The translations under genes were made by a program, and so were the position numbers. Under the pieces are notes generated by a model, which saw nothing but the letters and a program-made list of their open reading frames with translations, had not been told where the DNA came from and ran no database searches. From assembly GCA_013001905.1 (NCBI GenBank), contig JABDLC010000057.1, positions 1 to 63,758 on the forward strand: a stretch of 63,758 bases of DNA, in the 5' to 3' direction. Below are positions 33,026-42,478 of this stretch, in pieces. The stretch comes from Gammaproteobacteria bacterium. GTDB taxonomy: Bacteria; Pseudomonadota; Gammaproteobacteria; Steroidobacterales; GCA-2729495. Positions within the stretch are counted from its first letter, which is position 1. Every line of letters starts with the position of its first letter.

Positions 33026-33847
33026 TTACTCTTCACGCAACAAATCGTTGATCGACGTCTTCGCCCGTGTTTTTGCATCGACGCGCTTCACGATGATCGC
33101 GGCATATAAATTGCAGTCGCCTTTACTGGAGGGCAGGGTGCCGGGCACCACCACCGCGCCTGCCGGTACGCGACCGTACAGCACTTCATCTTTGTCACGG
33201 TCATAGATGCGCGTGCTTTGCCCGATGTACACGCCCATTGAGATGACCGCGCCTTCTTCGACTACCACGCCCTCAACGACTTCTGAGCGCGCGCCGATGA
33301 AGCAGTTGTCTTCAATAATGGTCGGGCCCGCCTGCAGTGGCTCCAGCACGCCGCCGATGCCGACACCCCCGGACAGGTGCACGTGCTTGCCGATCTGCGC
33401 GCAGCTGCCGACCGTGGCCCAGGTGTCGACCAGTGTGCCGCTGTCTACAAATGCGCCGATGTTGACGTAGGAGGGCATGAGGATGACGTTACGGGCAATA
33501 TGCGCACCGCGGCGCACGCCGGCATTCGGGACGACTCGCAATCCGGCGTCAGCAAACTGACCGGCGTCCCATCCCGCGAACTTCATCGGTACTTTGTCGT
33601 AAAAGTTGGTGTAGCCGCCTTCAATCAGTTCATTGCTTTCAGTGGCAAAGGAGAGCAGTACTGCCTTCTTGAGCCACTGATTGACCTGCCAGCCGGAGCC
33701 GGTTTTCTCCGCAACGCGGGCCTCGCCCGAATCGAGCATGCCAATCGCCGTTGCAATGGCGTCCCGCAACTCGGGATCAGGGTTCGCCAGATCGAGGTTC
33801 TCTCGATTGTCGAAACTCGATTCAATCAGGTCTTTCAGATTATCCAT
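33026..33847 (-). CDS. dapD: Tetrahydrodipicolinate N-succinyltransferase
   Basis: 273 residues. A helical N-terminal domain is followed by hexapeptide repeats forming a left-handed beta helix ([20 protein letters not shown] and [18 protein letters not shown]). It transfers succinyl from succinyl-CoA to tetrahydrodipicolinate, the step before dapC and dapE in the succinylase branch. It lies between glnD and yffB on the same strand. Confidence 0.96.
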   Translation of the reverse strand: MDNLKDLIESSFDNRENLDLANPDPELRDAIATAIGMLDSGEARVAEKTGSGWQVNQWLKKAVLLSFATESNELIEGGYTNFYDKVPMKFAGWDAGQFADAGLRVVPNAGVRRGAHIARNVILMPSYVNIGAFVDSGTLVDTWATVGSCAQIGKHVHLSGGVGIGGVLEPLQAGPTIIEDNCFIGARSEVVEGVVVEEGAVISMGVYIGQSTRIYDRDKDEVLYGRVPAGAVVVPGTLPSSKGDCNLYAAIIVKRVDAKTRAKTSINDLLREE

Positions 33848-33882
33848 GTGCAGTAGTTTTTCCGTTGTTGTGTAAGTGTCTG

Positions 33883-36612
33883 TTAGTGACCAGCCTGCTG
33901 ATCATCCTGTTGGCCATCAATGGCTTTTACCAGCGCCTCCCGCAGCGCATCCTGTTGCGCTTCGCTGAGCGGCTGTGTCTGGTTGTCGGTGATATAAAAC
34001 ACATCTTCTGCGCGCTCACCGACAGTGACCAGCTTGGCCATGCGTATATGGTGATCATGCCGGCGCAGTACCCGGCTGATTTTTGCGGCCAGCCCGGGCT
34101 GATCGCTGGTGACGATTTCCATCACCGTGCGGCAGCGCGCATGGTCGGTGTAGAAATTGACTGTGGCCGGGGTGCTGAACATCCGCACCTGTCGCGGCGC
34201 CTTGCGGGTTACAAGTGTCGTGCTGTCCACGTCGTCGCGCACGGCTTTGCTGAGCCGCGCGCAGAGCTTCTCGCGACGCGCGTCTTCGCTGATTTCCTGG
34301 CCATCCTGTTCGTGCACCGTATAGATCGACAGGCTGCAGTTATTGTCCAGGGGGATGATGCGTGCATCGGCAAGCGACAGGCCGAATTCATCGATGACGG
34401 CCGTCGCAATTGAGAACGTGTACTGTTCCTGCGGCGCATAAATCAAAACCGTCGTGCCGGAGACCTCCGGCTGATTAACAATTTCAACAAGTGTTTTACC
34501 GTCGTTGTCTTCGTCACGAAGGATCAGCCGTGTATGCCAGGCGATTTCGTCAGGCCGGCAGCTCAGCAGATAGTCGTCACCGAAGCGATGCCAGACTTTC
34601 TGCATGAACTCGGTTTGTTCATCGTTAAGGTTCAGCAGCGCGAGCGTTTTTTCAATGCGCTCGGCCAGCAGCTGGTCTTTCTCGATCGGCGATTCGAAGC
34701 CCTGCCGCAGCGCGCGTTTTGTCAGCTTGTAGGTTTCCTCAAACAGCTGCGCTTTCCAGTCGTTCCAGAGTTTAGGGTTGGTGCCGCGCACGTCTGCAAC
34801 GGTGAGGAGGTACAGGTAATCCAGATGCAATTGGTCGCCGACCAGCACCGCAAACTCATGAATCACATCAGGGTCATTGATGTCTTTTTTCTGCGCCGTC
34901 GTAGACAGAGTGAGGTGATGTTGCACGAGCCAGGCGACCAGTTTGGAGTCGTACACGCTCATGCCGTGCTCGAGGCAAAACGCCTCTGCGCTGACGGCGC
35001 CGAGTTCCGAGTGATCGCCGCCCTGGCCCTTGGCGATGTCGTGAAACAGACCGGCCAGGTAGGCAATCATCGGGTTGTCGAGGCTCTGCATGATTTCGCT
35101 GCAGGTCGGGTACTCGTGATCGAAACGGCTCAGCGCAAAGCGCCGCAGATTACTGACGACAAACAGGGTATGCGCATCGACGGTGTAGGCATGAAACAGG
35201 TCGTACTGCATTCGCCCGACAATGCGGCCGAAATTCGGAATGTACTGCCCCAGCACTCCGTACGCGTTCATGCGCCGCAACTCATGGGTCACACCTTGTG
35301 GCGCTGCCATAATCTGCAGAAACAGTCGATGATTGCGCGGGTTCATCCGGAATTCGTCATCAATCAGATGCAGATTGCGGCGCACCAGTGCAATGGTGTT
35401 GGCGCTGACGCCCTTGAGTTCGGGGTGTTGCTGCAGTAGCAGAAACATCTCCAGCATTGCTGACGGGTTGTCAGTGAATACGTCAGTGCGGGAAATTTGT
35501 AAAAAGCCGTTTTTTACTTCGAAATCGTCATTAAGGCTTTCAGGAACTGCATCCGGGTTGAGCAGTATGGCTTCCTGAAACAGCTGCAACAGCATTTCGT
35601 TGACGCGGCTGATGTCCATAACCGTGCGGTAGTAGCGCTGCATGAGCTGTTCGACCGCCAGCGTGTAGGCTGCATCTTCGTAACCGAACATCTCGGCGAT
35701 ACGCATTTGATGGTCAAATAACAGCCGGTCTTCGCGTCGGCCGGTCAGCATGTGCAGCGCAAAGCGAATCCGCCACAGAAACTTGCGGCCTTCGCGGAGA
35801 ACGCGCAGTTGTGCGTCGGTCAGGAACCCTTCTTCGACCAGGCTGCTCAGGTTCTCGGTGCCGAAGTGGCGCCGCGTGACCCAGCCGATCATCTGAATGT
35901 CGCGCAGTCCGCCCGGGCTGCCTTTGATATTGGGCTCGAGATTGTAGGCGGTGTCATCGTAGCGGGCATGCCGCGCCTGCTGTTCTTTGAACTTCGCTTC
36001 AAAAAACGTGCGTGAGGGCCAGATTTTCGGCGGCGCTATCGCGGCGGTCATTTTTGCAAACAGCTTTTCGGGGCCGCATAACAACCGTGACTCCATCAGC
36101 GTCGTGACAACAGTGAGGTCGTGTTTGGAGGCTTCCTTGCATTCGCTCACACTGCGTGTGCTGTGGCCGACCTCCAGACCCAGATCCCAGAGAAACGCCA
36201 GAAATGCAGCGATGGTATCGCCGGATCTGCGGGCACTGCTCTTGCTGAGCAGCAGTAAGTCGATGTCAGAGCCGGGATGGAGTTCGCCGCGGCCATAACC
36301 GCCCACCGCGACCAGCGCCATGGCGGTCTCGCGACGCCCGGCGAAGGCTTCCCAGCTGCGCACAATCAACCGGTCCACCAGTCGCGCGCGGTCCTCCACC
36401 AGTTGTTCGACGGGGCCGTTATTCAGAAACTGTTGCTGCAGGCTTTCGCTACAGGCATTGAGTATGTCGCGCCAGTGAGACAGGCGATTGTCGGTGTCCT
36501 GATCCAGCAGTGCGTCGATGGCATCCCAGTCGAGTGCGCCTGCGGCGCTTTGCGAAACCGCAGCCGCGGGGATGCCGGAGGCGGCATCGGCCGGTGTTGC
36601 CGAAAGACTCAT
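33883..36612 (-). CDS. glnD: [Protein-PII] uridylyltransferase/uridylyl-removing enzyme
   Basis: 909 residues. The nucleotidyltransferase domain has [19 protein letters not shown] (G-S-DxD) near residue 110, the HD domain has [16 protein letters not shown] around 510-530, and two ACT domains close the protein. GlnD senses glutamine and modifies PII, linking nitrogen status to glutamine synthetase and nitrogen gene control. The ATG at 36612 overlaps the map stop as ATGA; a start at 36717 would lie inside map and add a low-complexity Arg-rich segment. Confidence 0.96.
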   Translation of the reverse strand: MSLSATPADAASGIPAAAVSQSAAGALDWDAIDALLDQDTDNRLSHWRDILNACSESLQQQFLNNGPVEQLVEDRARLVDRLIVRSWEAFAGRRETAMALVAVGGYGRGELHPGSDIDLLLLSKSSARRSGDTIAAFLAFLWDLGLEVGHSTRSVSECKEASKHDLTVVTTLMESRLLCGPEKLFAKMTAAIAPPKIWPSRTFFEAKFKEQQARHARYDDTAYNLEPNIKGSPGGLRDIQMIGWVTRRHFGTENLSSLVEEGFLTDAQLRVLREGRKFLWRIRFALHMLTGRREDRLLFDHQMRIAEMFGYEDAAYTLAVEQLMQRYYRTVMDISRVNEMLLQLFQEAILLNPDAVPESLNDDFEVKNGFLQISRTDVFTDNPSAMLEMFLLLQQHPELKGVSANTIALVRRNLHLIDDEFRMNPRNHRLFLQIMAAPQGVTHELRRMNAYGVLGQYIPNFGRIVGRMQYDLFHAYTVDAHTLFVVSNLRRFALSRFDHEYPTCSEIMQSLDNPMIAYLAGLFHDIAKGQGGDHSELGAVSAEAFCLEHGMSVYDSKLVAWLVQHHLTLSTTAQKKDINDPDVIHEFAVLVGDQLHLDYLYLLTVADVRGTNPKLWNDWKAQLFEETYKLTKRALRQGFESPIEKDQLLAERIEKTLALLNLNDEQTEFMQKVWHRFGDDYLLSCRPDEIAWHTRLILRDEDNDGKTLVEIVNQPEVSGTTVLIYAPQEQYTFSIATAVIDEFGLSLADARIIPLDNNCSLSIYTVHEQDGQEISEDARREKLCARLSKAVRDDVDSTTLVTRKAPRQVRMFSTPATVNFYTDHARCRTVMEIVTSDQPGLAAKISRVLRRHDHHIRMAKLVTVGERAEDVFYITDNQTQPLSEAQQDALREALVKAIDGQQDDQQAGH

Positions 36613-37412
36613 ACCGCACCGACTGTGGCGGAGTTGCCGCCGAGGCGTTCGCGGTCTGCTGCGCCCAGTGTCAGCACCTCGAAACCGTCGGCGGTGACCA
36701 GCAGCGTGTGCTCCCACTGTGCGGAGAGGGACCGGTCTTTGGTGACGACGGTCCAGCCATCGCGCAGCAGTTTGACGTGGCGCTTGCCGGCGTTGAGCAT
36801 TGGCTCGACAGTAAACGCCATGCCTTCCACGATTTCGGTGCCCTGGCCACGCGTGCCGTAGTGCAGTATCTGCGGATCCTCATGAAACACCCGGCCGATG
36901 CCGTGGCCGCAGTATTCCCGGACCACGCTGTAGCGATTCGCCTCGGCGAACACCTGTATCGCGTGGCCGATGTCACCGATATGCGCACCGGGGCGCACCT
37001 GTTCAATGCCTTTCCACATCGCATCGTGCGTGATTTTGGCCAGGCGTTCGGCGTGAGGCGCCCGTTTGCCCACGAAGAACATACGGCTGCTGTCGCCATG
37101 AAAGCCGTTCTTGATGACAGTGATATCGATATTGACCACATCGCCGTCTTTCAGCTCTTTCTCGCCGGGTATGCCGTGGCAGACCACCTGATTGACCGAG
37201 GTACAGATGGATTTCGGAAATCCGCGGTAGTTCAGCGGGGCAGGGATTGCCCGCTGCACATCAACAATGTATTCATGGCAGATCCGGTCGAGTTCCTCGG
37301 TGGTCACACCCGGGCGCACATGCTCGCCGATCATATCGAGTACGTTGGCCGTAAGGCGCCCGGAAACGCGCATAAGCTCCTGTTCTTCAGGAGTTTTTAT
37401 AGTAATTCCCAT
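36609..37412 (-). CDS. map: Methionine aminopeptidase, type I
   Basis: 267 residues. It begins MGITIKTPEEQELMRVSGRL and has VNQVVCHGIPGEK (His), VVNIDITVIKNGFHGDSS (metal Asp residues), YCGHGIGRVFHEDP (His), and the late Glu residues in GMAFTVEP and the end. It removes N-terminal Met from nascent proteins. As in many gammaproteobacteria it is divergent from rpsB and overlaps glnD by 4 bp. Confidence 0.96.
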   Translation of the reverse strand: MGITIKTPEEQELMRVSGRLTANVLDMIGEHVRPGVTTEELDRICHEYIVDVQRAIPAPLNYRGFPKSICTSVNQVVCHGIPGEKELKDGDVVNIDITVIKNGFHGDSSRMFFVGKRAPHAERLAKITHDAMWKGIEQVRPGAHIGDIGHAIQVFAEANRYSVVREYCGHGIGRVFHEDPQILHYGTRGQGTEIVEGMAFTVEPMLNAGKRHVKLLRDGWTVVTKDRSLSAQWEHTLLVTADGFEVLTLGAADRERLGGNSATVGAV

Positions 37413-37491
37413 CCGCCTGTTCTCGTTTGAAGGCTCTGTAGAGCGCGCAGCTTATGAAGCGTCCGCACGGCCGTCGCCGGTGGCCCCGGCG

Positions 37492-37520
37492 TTGTTGCTG
37501 AAGAGGCCATATGGTATAAA
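37492..37520 (+). promoter_or_regulatory. Sigma-70 promoter of the rpsB operon with GC-rich discriminator
   Basis: TTGTTG (37492-37497), a 17-bp spacer and TATAAA (37515-37520), followed at once by GCGCGCGCG. The GC discriminator is the mark of promoters inhibited by ppGpp, fitting a ribosomal-protein operon. The predicted start is near 37527, about 130 bp before rpsB. Confidence 0.75.
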
Positions 37521-37526
37521 GCGCGC

Positions 37527-37656
37527 GCGTTTTAGGCAATCTTGCCGAAAACGCTTAATTCACACATACGACCGACACGTGCGATAGGGTGCCCACGGCC
37601 TAGACCGGGGGTTGTCGCACGGTGCGTATGGAAGCCAAACCCTTAGGAGTTACAAC
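37527..37656 (+). promoter_or_regulatory. rpsB leader, probable S2 autoregulatory structure
   Basis: The leader can fold with GTGCGA (37579-37584) paired to TCGCAC (37615-37620) and an inner TAGG/CCTA stem (37585-37588 with 37599-37602), ending close to the rpsB ribosome-binding site AGGAG (37645-37649). S2 is known to repress its own operon through a leader in gammaproteobacteria; that this element does so is inferred from position and structure. Confidence 0.5.
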
Positions 37657-38601
37657 ATGGCTGATGTATCAATGCGCCAGATGCTGGAGGCTGGCGTGCA
37701 CTTCGGGCACCAGACCCGATACTGGAATCCGAAAATGTCTCAGTACATTTTCGGTCAGCGGAACAATATTCATATTATTAACCTCGAGCGCACCGTTCCG
37801 CTGTTCGAAGAAGCCCTTGGATTCGTCAAAAACATTGCCGCAGACAATGGCAAGGTTCTATTTGTCGGTACCAAGCGCTCTGCCCGCGAAGCTGTTCGCG
37901 CTGCCGCTGACCGATGCGGTATGCCTTTTGTCAGCCATCGCTGGCTGGGCGGCATGCTCACCAACTTCAAGACCATCAAGCAATCAATCCGGCGCCTGGA
38001 AGAACTCGAGGCGATGGCGGAAGACAGTGCCAGTCAGAATCTGACCAAGAAGGAACTGTTGACGCTGAGCCGTGAGCAGGAAAAGCTGGAGCGGAGTCTC
38101 GGTGGCATCAAAGAGATGAAGAGCCTGCCGGATGTGATGTTTGTGATTGACGTCAGCCACGAAAAAATCGCCGTTGCAGAGGCACGCAAACTGGGAATCC
38201 CGGTTGTGGCTGTGGTCGACACCAACTGTTCGCCGCTTGAGATCGACTACGTCATCCCCGGTAACGACGATGCGATGCGCGCAGCGAAGCTGTATAGCGA
38301 AAGCATTGCCGATGCAGTGCTGGACGGTAAGTCATCGATTCCTGCCGTGCCGGCGGGTGATGATGAATTTGTCGAAATGGACGACGCTGCCAGCGCCGCT
38401 GCTACTGCCAGGAAGAAGACGCGGAAGAAAGCGGCCCCTGCAGAAGCAACGCAGGCCAAAGTCGAAGACAAGGTCGACGACAAAGCTGACGACAAAGCCG
38501 ACGAGAAACCCGCTGTGGAAACGGCTGCAGAAGAGACGCCGGCAGCGGACGTGCCCGCAGCTGACACGGCCGGCGATGCAGACAAGAAGGACGCAGAGTA
38601 A
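37657..38601 (+). CDS. rpsB: 30S ribosomal protein S2 with long charged C-terminal tail
   Basis: 314 residues against about 241 in E. coli. The first 240 are ordinary S2 ([20 protein letters not shown], then [17 protein letters not shown] and [19 protein letters not shown]). The last 70 or so are a low-complexity tail: a basic patch ARKKTRKK, then Asp/Lys repeats ([11 protein letters not shown]) and an Ala/Glu/Pro-rich end. The tail is likely disordered and exposed. AGGAG lies 7 bp before the ATG at 37657; the TAA stop overlaps the tsf ATG by one base. Confidence 0.97.
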   Translation: MADVSMRQMLEAGVHFGHQTRYWNPKMSQYIFGQRNNIHIINLERTVPLFEEALGFVKNIAADNGKVLFVGTKRSAREAVRAAADRCGMPFVSHRWLGGMLTNFKTIKQSIRRLEELEAMAEDSASQNLTKKELLTLSREQEKLERSLGGIKEMKSLPDVMFVIDVSHEKIAVAEARKLGIPVVAVVDTNCSPLEIDYVIPGNDDAMRAAKLYSESIADAVLDGKSSIPAVPAGDDEFVEMDDAASAAATARKKTRKKAAPAEATQAKVEDKVDDKADDKADEKPAVETAAEETPAADVPAADTAGDADKKDAE

Positions 38602-39482
38602 TGGCTATTACAGCAAGTCTCGTTAGGGAACTGCGCGAGCGCACCGGCGCCGGCATGATGGACTGCAAAAAAGCACTTGTCGAAACCGACGGTGATGCTG
38701 ATGCGGCCGCTGAACTGCTGCGCAAGAAAGGGCAGGCGAGTGCCGCGAAAAAAGCGGGCCGCATTGCCGCTGAAGGGTGCGTAAAAATTGCTGCCGACGA
38801 GGCCGGCAAACGCGTGGCGATCATGGAAATCAACAGCGAGACCGACTTCGTTGCCAAGGACGAGAATTTTCTTGCCTTTGCCGAGGCTGCCGTACAGCTC
38901 GCACTCACCGAGCAGACTGACGATGTCGCTGCACTGGCGAATGCGAAACTGCCGAGTGGCGAGACGCTGGAAGAGGCGCGCAACGCGCTCATCGCGAAAA
39001 TCGGTGAGAACATCGGTGTGCGGCGTGTCGCGCTTATCGAAGCGCAGGGCCGGATTGCACAGTACATTCACGGCTCTCGCATCGGCGCGGTCGTTGATAT
39101 CGTCGGCGGCGACGACGAGCTGGGTAAAGATGTGGCCATGCACGTGGCAGCCGCCGCGCCCGTCGCAATCAGCGATGCGGATGTGCCGGCTGAGCAGCTT
39201 GAGAAGGAAAAGAAATTCCAGACCGAACAGGCTCTGGCTGAAGGTAAACCGCCCGAAATCGTAGAGAAGATGATTACCGGCCGGATGCGTAAGTATCTAG
39301 CCGAGATCACATTGGTCGGTCAGCCCTTTGTCAAGGACCCCGACGTGACTGTCGGCAAGTTGCTGCAGCAAAAAGACGCCTCCGTCGCCAACTTTGTTCG
39401 TATCGAAGTGGGTGAAGGTATCGAAAAGAAGGAAGAGGATTTCGCGGCTGAAGTCGAGGCGCAGGTGCGCGCCAGTCAATAG
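38601..39482 (+). CDS. tsf: Elongation factor Ts
   Basis: 293 residues. The N-terminal UBA-like domain carries LVRELRERTGAGMMDCKKAL, then the TDFVAKDENF segment that contacts EF-Tu; the dimerisation core follows. It recycles EF-Tu by GDP/GTP exchange. It is coupled to rpsB through a TAATG junction and shares its promoter and control. Confidence 0.97.
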   Translation: MAITASLVRELRERTGAGMMDCKKALVETDGDADAAAELLRKKGQASAAKKAGRIAAEGCVKIAADEAGKRVAIMEINSETDFVAKDENFLAFAEAAVQLALTEQTDDVAALANAKLPSGETLEEARNALIAKIGENIGVRRVALIEAQGRIAQYIHGSRIGAVVDIVGGDDELGKDVAMHVAAAAPVAISDADVPAEQLEKEKKFQTEQALAEGKPPEIVEKMITGRMRKYLAEITLVGQPFVKDPDVTVGKLLQQKDASVANFVRIEVGEGIEKKEEDFAAEVEAQVRASQ

Positions 39483-39569
39483 CGTCTCAGCCCGTTGTCA
39501 GAGCACGGAACCGGCTGCAGCACTGGCTGCCGCCGGATTCCCTAATTTTCACCGGAGCGGGATGACTTG

Positions 39570-40295
39570 ATGACAGACGCGACCCCAGCCTACAAGCGCA
39601 TTCTTCTTAAGCTCAGCGGCGAGGCATTGCTGGGCAGAGAAAACTTCGGCATCGACCCGGATGTGCTCAGCCGCATGGCTGAGGAACTGCGTGATGTCAG
39701 TGCGCTGGGGATTCAGGTGGGTGTCGTCGTCGGCGGTGGCAACATCTTCCGCGGTCAGGGTCTGGCGCGTGCCGGTATGGACCGCGTGACCGGCGACCAC
39801 ATGGGCATGCTCGCCACGCTTATTAATTCACTCGCCCTCCAGGATGCGCTTGAGCGCGTCGATATCCACGCGAGGGTCATGTCCGGGCTGCAGATCAACG
39901 AAGTCTGTGAAGACTACATACGGCGCCGGGCAGTTCGCCATCTCGAAAAAGGGCGCATCACGATTTTCGGTGCCGGCATGGGCAACCCGTTCTTCACAAC
40001 CGACACGGCCGCCAGCCTCCGTGCGATCGAAATCGGCGCCGATATGCTTGTTAAGGCCACCCGGGTTGACGGTGTGTACGATTCGGATCCGGAAAAGAAC
40101 CCGGATGCCACTCGCTACGAAGAGCTGACTTACGACAAGGTGATTGCCGACCGGCTGGATGTCATGGACACCACTGCGGTTGTCATGTGCCGCGACAATA
40201 AACTGCCGATCAGGATATTTGACCTGCACGTGCCGGGTAATCTGATGCGGCTGGTCACCGGTGAGAACGTCGGCACGCTGGTGAGGGCTGATTAG
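39570..40295 (+). CDS. pyrH: UMP kinase
   Basis: 241 residues. [14 protein letters not shown] near the start, [13 protein letters not shown] and [18 protein letters not shown] are typical of the hexameric bacterial UMP kinase of the amino acid kinase fold. It phosphorylates UMP to UDP. ATG at 39570 is preferred over the TTG just before it. It follows tsf by 87 bp in the conserved order. Confidence 0.96.
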   Translation: MTDATPAYKRILLKLSGEALLGRENFGIDPDVLSRMAEELRDVSALGIQVGVVVGGGNIFRGQGLARAGMDRVTGDHMGMLATLINSLALQDALERVDIHARVMSGLQINEVCEDYIRRRAVRHLEKGRITIFGAGMGNPFFTTDTAASLRAIEIGADMLVKATRVDGVYDSDPEKNPDATRYEELTYDKVIADRLDVMDTTAVVMCRDNKLPIRIFDLHVPGNLMRLVTGENVGTLVRAD

Positions 40296-40326
40296 CCTCA
40301 CGCGTGGCAGGAATCAGGAGAGCACA

Positions 40327-40884
40327 GTGATAGAAGATCTTAAAAAGGATGCGGCGCAACGGATGGCGAAAAGCGTTGCTGCGCTGAATCAGTCGTTGGC
40401 CAAATTGCGCACCGGGCGTGCACACCCGAGCCTCATCGATCATCTCATGGTGTCGTATTACGGCGCCGACACACCGATTACCCAGGTAGCCAACATCTCG
40501 GTAGACGACGCGCGCACGCTGAGCGTGACGCCCTGGGAGCAGTCCGTGATTCCGGATATCGAGAAAGCGATTATCAACGCGGGTCTCGGCCTTAATCCGG
40601 TGACCGCCGGTAAGGTTATTCGTGTGCCGTTGCCGGACCTGACCGAAGAACGGCGTAAGGATCTGGCGCGCCTTGTGAAGCAGGAAGCGGAGCAGGGGCG
40701 GGTTGCCGTGCGCAATGTGCGACGCGATGTCATCAGCGATCTCAAGGCGCTCCTTAAAGAGAAAGAGATCTCCGAAGACGAGGAACGCAAGGCCGAGCAG
40801 GACGTGCAGGAAATTACCGACAAGCACGTGGCCGAGGTAGACAAGATTTCTGAGGAAAAACAAAAGGAAATAATGGAATTCTAA
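40327..40884 (+). CDS. frr: Ribosome recycling factor
   Basis: 185 residues, standard length, with [21 protein letters not shown] and [17 protein letters not shown]. Together with EF-G it splits post-termination ribosomes. The GTG start at 40327 has AGGAG 6 bp upstream. In E. coli dxr follows frr; here uppS follows after 22 bp. Confidence 0.97.
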   Translation: MIEDLKKDAAQRMAKSVAALNQSLAKLRTGRAHPSLIDHLMVSYYGADTPITQVANISVDDARTLSVTPWEQSVIPDIEKAIINAGLGLNPVTAGKVIRVPLPDLTEERRKDLARLVKQEAEQGRVAVRNVRRDVISDLKALLKEKEISEDEERKAEQDVQEITDKHVAEVDKISEEKQKEIMEF

Positions 40885-40906
40885 GTCGGATTCCGAGTCT
40901 GCCAGC

Positions 40907-41641
40907 ATGTCCACAGAGGAAGATCTGCCGCAGCACATTGCCATCATCATGGATGGGAACGGGCGCTGGGCGAAATCGCGCGGCAAGCCCCGTCATACCG
41001 GGCATCGTGCCGGGGTCAAAGCCACCCGTGCAATTGTCGAAGCGGCCGCAGAGCGCGGCGTGCGCGCACTAACCTTGTTTGCATTCAGCAGTGAAAACTG
41101 GAGTCGCCCCGAGGAAGAAGTCAGCAGTCTCATGAGTCTTTTCTTCGAGGTACTGCAGCGGGAAGTCGAGATTCTGGATAAAAACAATATCCGGGTGCGT
41201 TTTGTTGGCGCCCGCGAGCAGTTGTCGGATCGTCTGCAGAAGAAGCTGGCGGCAGCAGAAGCGCAAACGGCGGGTAACGACGGTATGGAACTGGCGCTCG
41301 CGGTTGCCTATGGCGGGCGCTGGGACATCGTCAACGCGGTTCGGCAGCTCAGCGAACGTGTCGCTGCAGGTGAGCTGCGCAGCGAGGATATCAATGATGA
41401 ACTGTTCGCCGACAGCTTGTCGCTGGCCGGGATGCCCCCGCTTGATTTGCTGATTCGCACCGGGGGCGAGCAGCGCATCAGCAATTTTCTGCTGTGGGAC
41501 ATGGCTTATTCGGAGCTCTATTTCACACCGACGCTGTGGCCCGATTTCGGCGCGCCGCAGCTCGACGAAGCGCTCGAATTCTATGCGGGCCGGCAGCGTC
41601 GCTTCGGGCGCACGGGCGAGCAGGTCGATGCGCCGGCCTGA
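40907..41641 (+). CDS. uppS: Undecaprenyl diphosphate synthase (cis-prenyltransferase)
   Basis: 244 residues. IIMDGNGRWAKSRG with the catalytic Asp near residue 18, LFAFSSENWSRP and the LIRTGGEQRISNFLLWD signature. It builds C55 undecaprenyl diphosphate, the lipid carrier for peptidoglycan and for the WecA-like transferase and glycan exporter at the left of the window. It is 15 bp from cdsA. Confidence 0.97.
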   Translation: MSTEEDLPQHIAIIMDGNGRWAKSRGKPRHTGHRAGVKATRAIVEAAAERGVRALTLFAFSSENWSRPEEEVSSLMSLFFEVLQREVEILDKNNIRVRFVGAREQLSDRLQKKLAAAEAQTAGNDGMELALAVAYGGRWDIVNAVRQLSERVAAGELRSEDINDELFADSLSLAGMPPLDLLIRTGGEQRISNFLLWDMAYSELYFTPTLWPDFGAPQLDEALEFYAGRQRRFGRTGEQVDAPA

Positions 41642-41656
41642 CGGACGCTGCTGACA

Positions 41657-42463
41657 ATGTCTAATCTGACCCTGAGGATTATTACGGCCGTCATTTTTGC
41701 TGCCGTCGTGCTAGCGGTGTTGTTGCTGCTGCCCGGCTGGCCGACGCTGCTGTTTTTCACTGCGCTGTTACTGATCGGTGTCTGGGAATGGAGTGGTTTT
41801 CTCAAGTCAGGCCTCCTGCTGCGGCTGGTGTTTGTCGGCAGCGCCATTGCGCTGGGTACTGCAGTACTCGGCTCTGAGGTCTATTGGGCGGGCTTTTTTA
41901 GTCCCGCCGCGTGGCTGCAGGCGGCGATGGTTTGGTGGCTGGTGATTGGCGTGATCCTGTACGCGGTGCCGATACGCTACAGCGCTGTCTTTGTGGCGCT
42001 GGCGGGTTTGCTCTGCCTGCTGCCCGCGTGGCTCGGGCTGCTGGGCCTGTTCGACGGCAGCGACGGGCCCCGGCTGTTTGTCTGGCTGGTGTGCATCGTG
42101 GCAGCAGCAGATATCGGTGCCTACTTCAGTGGCAAGCGTTTCGGTCGCCGCAAGCTGGCGCCGGCGCTGAGCCCCGGAAAAACGCTGGAGGGCTTGCTGG
42201 GCGGGCTGCTGGCCGCGACTCTGGTCGCCTGCGCGGGCAGTGCACTGGCCGGTCTGCCGGTATGGCCGGCGCTGCTGTGGGGGCCCCTGGTGGCCGCTGT
42301 ATCCGTCGTGGGAGACCTGACCGTCAGTGCGTTCAAGCGCAATGCCGGGCTGAAGGACACGGGCACCGTGCTGCCGGGCCACGGCGGCATCCTGGACCGG
42401 ATCGACAGTCTGCTGGCCGCCGCGCCTTTTTTCGTCGTAATTTTGAGTTTTTTGCGACTCTAA
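41657..42463 (+). CDS. cdsA: Phosphatidate cytidylyltransferase
   Basis: 268 residues with about eight membrane helices and the family signature SAFKRNAGLKDTGTVLPGHG followed by GILDRIDSL. It makes CDP-diacylglycerol from phosphatidate and CTP for phospholipid synthesis. In Pseudomonas dxr follows cdsA; here rseP starts after 15 bp. Confidence 0.96.
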   Translation: MSNLTLRIITAVIFAAVVLAVLLLLPGWPTLLFFTALLLIGVWEWSGFLKSGLLLRLVFVGSAIALGTAVLGSEVYWAGFFSPAAWLQAAMVWWLVIGVILYAVPIRYSAVFVALAGLLCLLPAWLGLLGLFDGSDGPRLFVWLVCIVAAADIGAYFSGKRFGRRKLAPALSPGKTLEGLLGGLLAATLVACAGSALAGLPVWPALLWGPLVAAVSVVGDLTVSAFKRNAGLKDTGTVLPGHGGILDRIDSLLAAAPFFVVILSFLRL

Positions 42464-42478
42464 GGGTCTAATAGCCGC

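Noticed and set aside
34534-35439. 301-codon plus-strand frame inside glnD
   Set aside because: It is antisense to the HD-domain region of GlnD, and its composition is that of a shadow frame.
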